Origin: Limanda limanda
Lineage: Eukaryota > Chordata > Actinopteri > Pleuronectiformes > Pleuronectidae
Direction: 5' to 3'
Length of the DNA: 64,000 nt
Assembly: GCF_963576545.1 (NCBI RefSeq)
Contig: NW_026870573.1
Span: 1 to 64,000, forward strand
Positions 24,724 to 36,171 of this stretch are shown here, one piece after another. Every line of letters begins with the position of its first letter. Positions within the stretch are counted from its first letter, which is position 1. Below the pieces are notes generated by a model. That model ran no database searches. It saw only the letters and a list, made by a program, of their open reading frames with translations, and was not told the DNA's origin. Both the position numbers and the translations under genes were made by a program.

Positions 24724-26655
24724 GATATTCTTGAATAACTTTTTTTGTGAAGGTCGGAGAGACTTGCAAGTAGGCTCTACCCCCACTAAATGGGGTAGCG
24801 CGCATCGATCGGTACTATCCTTGAGCTTCTCCGACTTTCGGAAGGGTTAGGGTTAGGGTTAGGGATGAAAGCACATAGGAGAAAGAGATATTCTTGAATA
24901 ACTTTTTTTGTGAAGGTCGGAGAGACTTGCAAGTAGGCTCTACCCCCACTAAATGGGGGAGCGCGCATCGATCGGTACCATCCTTGAGCTTCTCCGACTT
25001 TCGGAAGGGTTAGGGTTAGGGTTAGGGATGAAAGCACATAGGAGAAAGAGATATTCTTGAATAACTTTTTTTGTAAAGGTCGGAGAGACTTGGAAAGTGG
25101 TTGCATCTGGACTAATTTGGGTCCTGCGGATCGATTGGTACCATCCCCGAGCTTGTACGACCTTCGGAAGAGGTCGACCGACGAAATTCCCCCAAATCTG
25201 AGGAGATATTCTTGAATAACTTTTTTTGTGAAGGTCGGAGAGACTTGCAAGTAGGCTCTACCCCCACTAAATGGGGTTGCGCGCATCGATCAGTACCATC
25301 CTTGAGCTTCTCCGACTTTCGGAAGGGTTAGGGTTAGGGTTAGGGATGAAAGCACATAGGAGAAAGAGATATTCTTGAATAACTTTTTTTGTGAAGGTCG
25401 GAGAGACTTGCAAGTAGGCTCTACCCCCACTAAATGGGGTAGCGCGCATCGATCGGTACCATCCTTGAGCTTCTCCGACTTTCGGAAGGGTTAGGGTTAG
25501 GGTTAGGGATGAAAGCACATAGGAGAAAGAGATATTCTTGAATAACTTTTTTTGTGAAGGTCGGAGAGACTTGCAAGTAGGCTCTACCCCCACTAAATGG
25601 GGTAGCGCGCATCGATCGGTACCATCCTTGAGCTTCTCCGACTTTCGGAAGGGTTAGGGTTAGGGTTAGGGATGAAAGCACATAGGAGAAAGAGATATTC
25701 TTGAATAACTTTTTTTGTGAAGGTCGGAGAGACTTGGAAAGTGGTTGCATCTGGACTAATTTGGGTCCTGCGGATCGATTGGTACCATCCCCGAGCTTGT
25801 ACGACCTTCGGAAGAGGTCGACCGACGAAATTCCCCCAAATCTGAGGAGATATTCTTGAATAACTTTTTTTGTGAAGGTCGGAGAGACTTGCAAGTAGGC
25901 TCTACCCCCACTAAATGGGGTAGCGCGCATCGATCGGTACCATCCTTGAGCTTCTCCGACTTTCGGAAGGGTTAGGGTTAGGGTTAGGGATGAAAGCACA
26001 TAGGAGAAAGAGATATTCTTGAATAACTTTTTTTGTGAAGGTCGGAGAGACTTGCAAGTAGGCTCTACCCCCACTAAATGGGGTAGCGCGCATCGATCGG
26101 TACCATCCTTGAGCTTCTCCGACTTTCGGAAGGGTTAGGGTTAGGGTTAGGGATGAAAGCACATAGGAGAAAGAGATATTCTTGAATAACTTTTTTTGTG
26201 AAGGTCGGAGAGACTTGCAAGTAGGCTCTACCCCCACTAAATGGGGTAGCGCGCATCGATCGGTACCATCCTTGAGCTTCTCCGACTTTCGGAAGGGTTA
26301 GGGTTAGGGTTAGGGATGAAAGCACATAGGAGAAAGAGATATTCTTGAATAACTTTTTTTGTGAAGGTCGGAGAGACTTGGAAAGTGGTTGCATCTGGAC
26401 TAATTTGGGTCCTGCGGATCGATTGGTACCATCCCCGAGCTTGTACGACCTTCGGAAGAGGTCGACCGACGAAATTCCCCCAAATCTGAGGAGATATTCT
26501 TGAATAACTTTTTTTGTGAAGGTCGGAGAGACTTGCAAGTAGGCTCTACCCCCACTAAATGGGGTAGCGCGCATCGATCGGTACCATCCTTGAGCTTCTC
26601 CGACTTTCGGAAGGGTTAGGGTTAGGGTTAGGGATGAAAGCACATAGGAGAAAGA
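24724..26655 (+). repeat. 1,932-bp relative of the 2,095-bp unit
   Basis: Starts with the same A(ACTATCC)-A(GGGGGA)-B(GTAAAGG)-A(GGGGTT, CAGTACC) as the two 2,095-bp units that follow, but continues with A-run lengths 3, 3 and then 1 rather than 3, 1, 4. It looks like an older or rearranged member of the same series. Confidence 0.7.
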
Positions 26656-28750
26656 GATATTCTTGAATAACTTTTTTTGTGAAGGTCGGAGAGACTTGCA
26701 AGTAGGCTCTACCCCCACTAAATGGGGTAGCGCACATCGATCGGTACTATCCTTGAGCTTCTCCGACTTTCGGAAGGGTTAGGGTTAGGGTTAGGGATGA
26801 AAGCACATAGGAGAAAGAGATATTCTTGAATAACTTTTTTTGTGAAGGTCGGAGAGACTTGCAAGTAGGCTCTACCCCCACTAAATGGGGGAGCGCGCAT
26901 CGATCGGTACCATCCTTGAGCTTCTCCGACTTTCGGAAGGGTTAGGGTTAGGGTTAGGGATGAAAGCACATAGGAGAAAGAGATATTCTTGAATAACTTT
27001 TTTTGTAAAGGTCGGAGAGACTTGGAAAGTGGTTGCATCTGGACTAATTTGGGTCCTGCGGATCGATTGGTACCATCCCCGAGCTTGTACGACCTTCGGA
27101 AGAGGTCGACCGACGAAATTCCCCCAAATCTGAGGAGATATTCTTGAATAACTTTTTTTGTGAAGGTCGGAGAGACTTGCAAGTAGGCTCTACCCCCACT
27201 AAATGGGGTTGCGCGCATCGATCAGTACCATCCTTGAGCTTCTCCGACTTTCGGAAGGGTTAGGGTTAGGGTTAGGGATGAAAGCACATAGGAGAAAGAG
27301 ATATTCTTGAATAACTTTTTTTGTGAAGGTCGGAGAGACTTGCAAGTAGGCTCTACCCCCACTAAATGGGGTAGCGCGCATCGATCGGTACCATCCTTGA
27401 GCTTCTCCGACTTTCGGAAGGGTTAGGGTTAGGGTTAGGGATGAAAGCACATAGGAGAAAGAGATATTCTTGAATAACTTTTTTTGTGAAGGTCGGAGAG
27501 ACTTGCAAGTAGGCTCTACCCCCACTAAATGGGGTAGCGCGCATCGATCGGTACCATCCTTGAGCTTCTCCGACTTTCGGAAGGGTTAGGGTTAGGGTTA
27601 GGGATGAAAGCACATAGGAGAAAGAGATATTCTTGAATAACTTTTTTTGTGAAGGTCGGAGAGACTTGGAAAGTGGTTGCATCTGGACTAATTTGGGTCC
27701 TGCGGATCGATTGGTACCATCCCCGAGCTTGTACGACCTTCGGAAGAGGTCGACCGACGAAATTCCCCCAAATCTGAGGAGATATTCTTGAATAACTTTT
27801 TTTGTGAAGGTCGGAGAGACTTGCAAGTAGGCTCTACCCCCACTAAATGGGGTAGCGCGCATCGATCGGTACCATCCTTGAGCTTCTCCGACTTTCGGAA
27901 GGGTTAGGGTTAGGGTTAGGGATGAAAGCACATAGGAGAAAGAGATATTCTTGAATAACTTTTTTTGTGAAGGTCGGAGAGACTTGGAAAGTGGTTGCAT
28001 CTGGACTAATTTGGGTCCTGCGGATCGATTGGTACCATCCCCGAGCTTGTACGACCTTTGGAAGAGGTCGACCGACGAAATTCCCCCAAATCTGAGGAGA
28101 TATTCTTGAATAACTTTTTTTGTGAAGGTCGGAGAGACTTGCAAGTAGGCTCTACCCCCACTAAATGGGGTTGCGCGCATCGATCGGTACCATCCTTGAG
28201 CTTCTCCGACTTTCGGAAGGGTTAGGGTTAGGGTTAGGGATGAAAGCACATAGGAGAAAGAGATATTCTTGAATAACTTTTTTTGTGAAGGTCGGAGAGA
28301 CTTGCAAGTAGGCTCTACCCCCACTAAATGGGGTAGCGCGCATCGATCGGTACCATCCTTGAGCTTCTCCGACTTTCGGAAGGGTTAGGGTTAGGGTTAG
28401 GGATGAAAGCACATAGGAGAAAGAGATATTCTTGAATAACTTTTTTTGTGAAGGTCGGAGAGACTTGCAAGTAGGCTCTACCCCCACTAAATGGGGTAGC
28501 GCGCATCGATCGGTACCATCCTTGAGCTTCTCCGACTTTCGGAAGGGTTAGGGTTAGGGTTAGGGATGAAAGCACATAGGAGAAAGAGATATTCTTGAAT
28601 AACTTTTTTTGTGAAGGTCGGAGAGACTTGCAAGTAGGCTCTACCCCCACTAAATGGGGTTGCGCGCATCGATCGGTACCATCCTTGAGCTTCTCCGACT
28701 TTCGGAAGGGTTAGGGTTAGGGTTAGGGATGAAAGCACATAGGAGAAAGA
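26656..28750 (+). repeat. 2,095-bp higher-order unit, copy 1
   Basis: Begins with an A carrying ACTATCC and a private GCGCAC (near 26733), then GGGGGA A, GTAAAGG B, CAGTACC A, and ends after B 27944 and four A. Marker CTTTGG (28059) recurs 2,095 bp later at 30154. Confidence 0.88.
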
Positions 28751-30682
28751 GATATTCTTGAATAACTTTTTTTGTGAAGGTCGGAGAGACTTGCAAGTAG
28801 GCTCTACCCCCACTAAATGGGGTAGCGCGCATCGATCGGTACTATCCTTGAGCTTCTCCGACTTTCGGAAGGGTTAGGGTTAGGGTTAGGGATGAAAGCA
28901 CATAGGAGAAAGAGATATTCTTGAATAACTTTTTTTGTGAAGGTCGGAGAGACTTGCAAGTAGGCTCTACCCCCACTAAATGGGGGAGCGCGCATCGATC
29001 GGTACCATCCTTGAGCTTCTCCGACTTTCGGAAGGGTTAGGGTTAGGGTTAGGGATGAAAGCACATAGGAGAAAGAGATATTCTTGAATAACTTTTTTTG
29101 TAAAGGTCGGAGAGACTTGGAAAGTGGTTGCATCTGGACTAATTTGGGTCCTGCGGATCGATTGGTACCATCCCCGAGCTTGTACGACCTTCGGAAGAGG
29201 TCGACCGACGAAATTCCCCCAAATCTGAGGAGATATTCTTGAATAACTTTTTTTGTGAAGGTCGGAGAGACTTGCAAGTAGGCTCTACCCCCACTAAATG
29301 GGGTTGCGCGCATCGATCAGTACCATCCTTGAGCTTCTCCGACTTTCGGAAGGGTTAGGGTTAGGGTTAGGGATGAAAGCACATAGGAGAAAGAGATATT
29401 CTTGAATAACTTTTTTTGTGAAGGTCGGAGAGACTTGCAAGTAGGCTCTACCCCCACTAAATGGGGTAGCGCGCATCGATCGGTACCATCCTTGAGCTTC
29501 TCCGACTTTCGGAAGGGTTAGGGTTAGGGTTAGGGATGAAAGCACATAGGAGAAAGAGATATTCTTGAATAACTTTTTTTGTGAAGGTCGGAGAGACTTG
29601 CAAGTAGGCTCTACCCCCACTAAATGGGGTAGCGCGCATCGATCGGTACCATCCTTGAGCTTCTCCGACTTTCGGAAGGGTTAGGGTTAGGGTTAGGGAT
29701 GAAAGCACATAGGAGAAAGAGATATTCTTGAATAACTTTTTTTGTGAAGGTCGGAGAGACTTGGAAAGTGGTTGCATCTGGACTAATTTGGGTCCTGCGG
29801 ATCGATTGGTACCATCCCCGAGCTTGTACGACCTTCGGAAGAGGTCGACCGACGAAATTCCCCCAAATCTGAGGAGATATTCTTGAATAACTTTTTTTGT
29901 GAAGGTCGGAGAGACTTGCAAGTAGGCTCTACCCCCACTAAATGGGGTAGCGCGCATCGATCGGTACCATCCTTGAGCTTCTCCGACTTTCGGAAGGGTT
30001 AGGGTTAGGGTTAGGGATGAAAGCACATAGGAGAAAGAGATATTCTTGAATAACTTTTTTTGTGAAGGTCGGAGAGACTTGGAAAGTGGTTGCATCTGGA
30101 CTAATTTGGGTCCTGCGGATCGATTGGTACCATCCCCGAGCTTGTACGACCTTTGGAAGAGGTCGACCGACGAAATTCCCCCAAATCTGAGGAGATATTC
30201 TTGAATAACTTTTTTTGTGAAGGTCGGAGAGACTTGCAAGTAGGCTCTACCCCCACTAAATGGGGTTGCGCGCATCGATCGGTACCATCCTTGAGCTTCT
30301 CCGACTTTCGGAAGGGTTAGGGTTAGGGTTAGGGATGAAAGCACATAGGAGAAAGAGATATTCTTGAATAACTTTTTTTGTGAAGGTCGGAGAGACTTGC
30401 AAGTAGGCTCTACCCCCACTAAATGGGGTAGCGCGCATCGATCGGTACCATCCTTGAGCTTCTCCGACTTTCGGAAGGGTTAGGGTTAGGGTTAGGGATG
30501 AAAGCACATAGGAGAAAGAGATATTCTTGAATAACTTTTTTTGTGAAGGTCGGAGAGACTTGCAAGTAGGCTCTACCCCCACTAAATGGGGTAGCGCGCA
30601 TCGATCGGTACCATCCTTGAGCTTCTCCGACTTTCGGAAGGGTTAGGGTTAGGGATGAAAGCACATAGGAGAAAGAGATATT
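28751..30682 (+). repeat. 2,095-bp higher-order unit, copy 2 (incomplete)
   Basis: Matches copy 1 unit by unit until the A at 30520-30676, which lost one TTAGGG. The next A is GGGGTA rather than GGGGTT, so homology stops near 30,680. Confidence 0.85.
30520..30676 (+). repeat. Short A monomer (157 bp, two TTAGGG)
   Basis: Marks the place where the second 2,095-bp unit departs from the first; the matching A at 28425 is full length. Confidence 0.93.
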
Positions 30683-31639
30683 CTTGAATAACTTTTTTTG
30701 TGAAGGTCGGAGAGACTTGCAAGTAGGCTCTACCCCCACTAAATGGGGTAGCGCGCATCGATCGGTACCATCCTTGAGCTTCTCCGACTTTCGGAAGGGT
30801 TAGGGTTAGGGTTAGGGATGAAAGCACATAGGAGAAAGAGATATTCTTGAATAACTTTTTTTGTAAAGGTCGGAGAGACTTGGAAAGTGGTTGCATCTGG
30901 ACTAATTTGGGTCCTGCGGATCGATTGGTACCATCCCCGAGCTTGTACGACCTTCGGAAGAGGTCGACCGACGAAATTCCCCCAAATCTGAGGAGATATT
31001 CTTGAATAACTTTTTTTGTGAAGGTCGGAGAGACTTGCAAGTAGGCTCTACCCCCACTAAATGGGGTTGCGCGCATCGATCAGTACCATCCTTGAGCTTC
31101 TCCGACTTTCGGAAGGGTTAGGGTTAGGGTTAGGGATGAAAGCACATAGGAGAAAGAGATATTCTTGAATAACTTTTTTTGTGAAGGTCGGAGAGACTTG
31201 CAAGTAGGCTCTACCCCCACTAAATGGGGTAGCGCGCATCGATCGGTACCATCCTTGAGCTTCTCCGACTTTCGGAAGGGTTAGGGTTAGGGTTAGGGAT
31301 GAAAGCACATAGGAGAAAGAGATATTCTTGAATAACTTTTTTTGTGAAGGTCGGAGAGACTTGGAAAGTGGTTGCATCTGGACTAATTTGGGTCCTGCAG
31401 ATCGATTGGTACCATCCCCGAGCTTGTACGACCTTCGGAAGAGGTCGACCGACGAAATTCCCCCAAAATCTGAGGAGATATTCTTGAATAACTTTTTTTG
31501 TGAAGGTTGGAGAGACTTGCAAGTAGGCTCTACCCCCACTAAATGGGGTTGCGCGCATCGATCAGTACCATCCTTGAGCTTCTCCGACTTTCGGAAGGGT
31601 TAGGGTTAGGGTTAGGGATGAAAGCACATAGGAGAAAGA
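30683..31639 (+). repeat. Linking segment with GTAAAGG B and 156-bp B
   Basis: Contains the rest of an A, B at 30840 (GTAAAGG), two A (the first GGGGTT/CAGTACC), the 156-bp B at 31321 and the AAGGTTGG A at 31477-31639. Confidence 0.85.
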
Positions 31640-31802
31640 GATATTCTTGAATAACTTTTTTTGTGAAGGTCGGAGAGACTTGCAAGTAGGCTCTACCCCC
31701 ACTAAATGGGGTAGCGCGCATCGATCAGTACCATCCTTGAGCTTCTCCGACTTTCGGAAGGGTTAGGGTTAGGGTTAGGGATGAAAGCACATAGGAGAAA
31801 GA
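31321..31802 (+). repeat. B*-A-A variant module, copy 3
   Basis: Lies exactly 7,079 bp after copy 2 and shares AAGGTTGG with it, so these two are closer relatives. Its second A opens the first 1,785-bp unit. Confidence 0.85.
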
Positions 31803-33424
31803 GATATTCTTGAATAACTTTTTTTGTGAAGGTCGGAGAGACTTGCAAGTAGGCTCTACCCCCACTAAATGGGGTAGCGCGCATCGATCGGTACCATCCT
31901 TGAGCTTCTCCGACTTTCGGAAGGGTTAGGGTTAGGGTTAGGGATGAAAGCACATAGGAGAAAGAGATATTCTTGAATAACTTTTTTTGTGAAGGTCGGA
32001 GAGACTTGCAAGTAGGCTCTACCCCCACTAAATGGGGTAGCGCGCATCGATCGGTACCATCCTTGAGCTTCTCCGACTTTCGGAAGGGTTAGGGTTAGGG
32101 TTAGGGATGAAAGCACATAGGAGAAAGAGATATTCTTGAATAACTTTTTTTGTGAAGGTCGGAGAGACTTGCAAGTAGGCTCTACCCCCACTAAATGGGG
32201 TAGCGCGCATCGATCGGTACCATCCTTGAGCTTCTCCGACTTTCGGAAGGGTTAGGGTTAGGGTTAGGGATGAAAGCACATAGGAGAAAGAGATATTCTT
32301 GAATAACTTTTTTTGTGAAGGTCGGAGAGACTTGCAAGTAGGCTCTACCCCCACTAAATGGGGTTGCGCGCATCGATCGGTACCATCCTTGAGCTTCTCC
32401 GACTTTCGGAAGGGTTAGGGTTAGGGTTAGGGATGAAAGCACATAGGAGAAAGAGATATTCTTGAATAACTTTTTTTGTGAAGGTCGGAGAGACTTGCAA
32501 GTAGGCTCTACCCCCACTAAATGGGGTAGCGCGCATCGATCGGTACTATCCTTGAGCTTCTCCGACTTTCGGAAGGGTTAGGGTTAGGGTTAGGGATGAA
32601 AGCACATAGGAGAAAGAGATATTCTTGAATAACTTTTTTTGTGAAGGTCGGAGAGACTTGCAAGTAGGCTCTACCCCCACTAAATGGGGTAGCGCGCATC
32701 GATCGGTACCATCCTTGAGCTTCTCCGACTTTCGGAAGGGTTAGGGTTAGGGTTAGGGATGAAAGCACATAGGAGAAAGAGATATTCTTGAATAACTTTT
32801 TTTGTGAAGGTCGGAGAGACTTGGAAAGTGGTTGCATCTGGACTAATTTGGGTCCTGCGGATCGATTGGTACCATCCCCGAGCTTGTACGACCTTCGGAA
32901 GAGGTCGACCGACGAAATTCCCCCAAATCTGAGGAGATATTCTTGAATAACTTTTTTTGTGAAGGTCGGAGAAACTTGCAAGTAGGCTCTACCCCCACTA
33001 AATGGGGTAGCGCGCATCGATCGGTACCATCCTTGAGCTTCTCCGACTTTCGGAAGGGTTAGGGTTAGGGTTAGGGATGAAAGCACATAGGAGAAAGAGA
33101 TATTCTTGAATAACTTTTTTTGTGAAGGTCGGAGAGACTTGCAAGTAGGCTCTACCCCCACTAAATGGGGTAGCGCGCATCGATCGGTACCATCCTTGAG
33201 CTTCTCCGACTTTCGGAAGGGTTAGGGTTAGGGTTAGGGATGAAAGCACATAGGAGAAAGAGATATTCTTGAATAACTTTTTTTGTGAAGGTCGGAGAGA
33301 CTTGCAAGTAGGCTCTACCCCCACTAAATGGGGTAGCGCGCATCGATCGGTACCATCCTTGAGCTTCTCCGACTTTCGGAAGGGTTAGGGTTAGGGTTAG
33401 GGATGAAAGCACATAGGAGAAAGA
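31640..33424 (+). repeat. 1,785-bp higher-order unit, copy 1 (10 A + 1 B)
   Basis: Order: A(CAGTACC), three A, A(GGGGTT), A(ACTATCC), A, B 32781, A(GGAGAAACT), A, A. The same order returns 1,785 bp on. The first seven A also match 22308-23442, giving three related copies. Confidence 0.9.
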
Positions 33425-35209
33425 GATATTCTTGAATAACTTTTTTTGTGAAGGTCGGAGAGACTTGCAAGTAGGCTCTACCCCCACTAAATGGGGTAGC
33501 GCGCATCGATCAGTACCATCCTTGAGCTTCTCCGACTTTCGGAAGGGTTAGGGTTAGGGTTAGGGATGAAAGCACATAGGAGAAAGAGATATTCTTGAAT
33601 AACTTTTTTTGTGAAGGTCGGAGAGACTTGCAAGTAGGCTCTACCCCCACTAAATGGGGTAGCGCGCATCGATCGGTACCATCCTTGAGCTTCTCCGACT
33701 TTCGGAAGGGTTAGGGTTAGGGTTAGGGATGAAAGCACATAGGAGAAAGAGATATTCTTGAATAACTTTTTTTGTGAAGGTCGGAGAGACTTGCAAGTAG
33801 GCTCTACCCCCACTAAATGGGGTAGCGCGCATCGATCGGTACCATCCTTGAGCTTCTCCGACTTTCGGAAGGGTTAGGGTTAGGGTTAGGGATGAAAGCA
33901 CATAGGAGAAAGAGATATTCTTGAATAACTTTTTTTGTGAAGGTCGGAGAGACTTGCAAGTAGGCTCTACCCCCACTAAATGGGGTAGCGCGCATCGATC
34001 GGTACCATCCTTGAGCTTCTCCGACTTTCGGAAGGGTTAGGGTTAGGGTTAGGGATGAAAGCACATAGGAGAAAGAGATATTCTTGAATAACTTTTTTTG
34101 TGAAGGTCGGAGAGACTTGCAAGTAGGCTCTACCCCCACTAAATGGGGTTGTGCGCATCGATCGGTACCATCCTTGAGCTTCTCCGACTTTCGGAAGGGT
34201 TAGGGTTAGGGTTAGGGATGAAAGCACATAGGAGAAAGAGATATTCTTGAATAACTTTTTTTGTGAAGGTCGGAGAGACTTGCAAGTAGGCTCTACCCCC
34301 ACTAAATGGGGTAGCGCGCATCGATCGGTACTATCCTTGAGCTTCTCCGACTTTCGGAAGGGTTAGGGTTAGGGTTAGGGATGAAAGCACATAGGAGAAA
34401 GAGATATTCTTGAATAACTTTTTTTGTGAAGGTCGGAGAGACTTGCAAGTAGGCTCTACCCCCACTAAATGGGGTAGCGCGCATCGATCGGTACCATCCT
34501 TGAGCTTCTCCGACTTTCGGAAGGGTTAGGGTTAGGGTTAGGGATGAAAGCACATAGGAGAAAGAGATATTCTTGAATAACTTTTTTTGTGAAGGTCGGA
34601 GAGACTTGGAAAGTGGTTGCATCTGGACTAATTTGGGTCCTGCGGATCGATTGGTACCATCCCCGAGCTTGTACGACCTTCGGAAGAGGTCGACCGACGA
34701 AATTCCCCCAAATCTGAGGAGATATTCTTGAATAACTTTTTTTGTGAAGGTCGGAGAAACTTGCAAGTAGGCTCTACCCCCACTAAATGGGGTAGCGCGC
34801 ATCGATCGGTACCATCCTTGAGCTTCTCCGACTTTCGGAAGGGTTAGGGTTAGGGTTAGGGATGAAAGCACATAGGAGAAAGAGATATTCTTGAATAACT
34901 TTTTTTGTGAAGGTCGGAGAGACTTGCAAGTAGGCTCTACCCCCACTAAATGGGGTAGCGCGCATCGATCGGTACCATCCTTGAGCTTCTCCGACTTTCG
35001 GAAGGGTTAGGGTTAGGGATAGGGATGAAAGCACATAGGAGAAAGAGATATTCTTGAATAACTTTTTTTGTGAAGGTCGGAGAGACTTGCAAGTAGGCTC
35101 TACCCCCACTAAATGGGGTAGCGCGCATCGATCGGTACCATCCTTGAGCTTCTCCGACTTTCGGAAGGGTTAGGGTTAGGGTTAGGGATGAAAGCACATA
35201 GGAGAAAGA
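33425..35209 (+). repeat. 1,785-bp higher-order unit, copy 2
   Basis: Private changes against copy 1 are GTGCGC near 34152 and GGGATAGGG near 35028 (one TTA spacer becomes ATA; the four GGG tracts remain). All marker variants keep the 1,785-bp offset. Confidence 0.9.
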
Positions 35210-36171
35210 GATATTCTTGAATAACTTTTTTTGTGAAGGTCGGAGAGACTTGCAAGTAGGCTCTACCCCCACTAAATGGGGTTGCGCGCATCGATCGGTA
35301 CCATCCTTGAGCTTCTCCGACTTTCGGAAGGGTTAGGGTTAGGGTTAGGGATGAAAGCACATAGGAGAAAGAGATATTCTTGAATAACTTTTTTTGTGAA
35401 GGTCGGAGAGACTTGCAAGTAGGCTCTACCCCCACTAAATGGGGTAGCGCGCATCGATCGGTACCATCCTTGAGCTTCTCCGACTTTCGGAAGGGTTAGG
35501 GTTAGGGTTAGGGATGAAAGCACATAGGAGAAAGAGATATTCTTGAATAACGTTTTTTGTGAAGGTCGGAGAGACTTGCAAGTAGGCTCTACCCCCACTA
35601 AATGGGGTAGCGCGCATCGATCGGTACCATCCTTGAGCTTCTCCGACTTTCGGAAGGGTTAGGGTTAGGGTTAGGGATGAAAGCACATAGGAGAAAGAGA
35701 TATTCTTGAATAACTTTTTTTGTGAAGGTCGGAGAGACTTGGAAAGTGGTTGCATCTGGACTAATTTGGGTCCTGCGGATCGATTGGTACCATCCCCGAG
35801 CTTGTACGACCTTCGGAAGAGGTAGACCGACGAAATTCCCCCAAATCTGAGGAGATATTCTTGAATAACTTTTTTTGTGAAGGTCGGAGAGACTTGCAAG
35901 TAGGCTCTACCCCCACTAAATGGGGTAGCGCGCATCGATCGGTACCATCCTTGAGCTTCTCCGACTTTCGGAAGGGTTAGGGTTAGGGTTAGGGATGAAA
36001 GCACATAGGAGAAAGAGATATTCTTGAATAACTTTTTTTGTGAAGGTCGGAGAGACTTGGAAAGTGGTTGCATCTGGACTAATTTGGGTCCTGCGGATCG
36101 ATTGGTACCATCCCCGAGCTTGTACGACCTTCGGAAGAGGTCGACCGACGAAATTCCCCCAAATCTGAGGA
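35210..36171 (+). repeat. Transition segment A-A-A-B-A-B
   Basis: Three A, B 35699, one A and B 36017. The B-A-B-A-B pattern here and just beyond is what yields the longest spurious minus-strand reading frame. Contains AACGTTTTTTG near 35551 and GGTAGACC at 35824. Confidence 0.85.
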
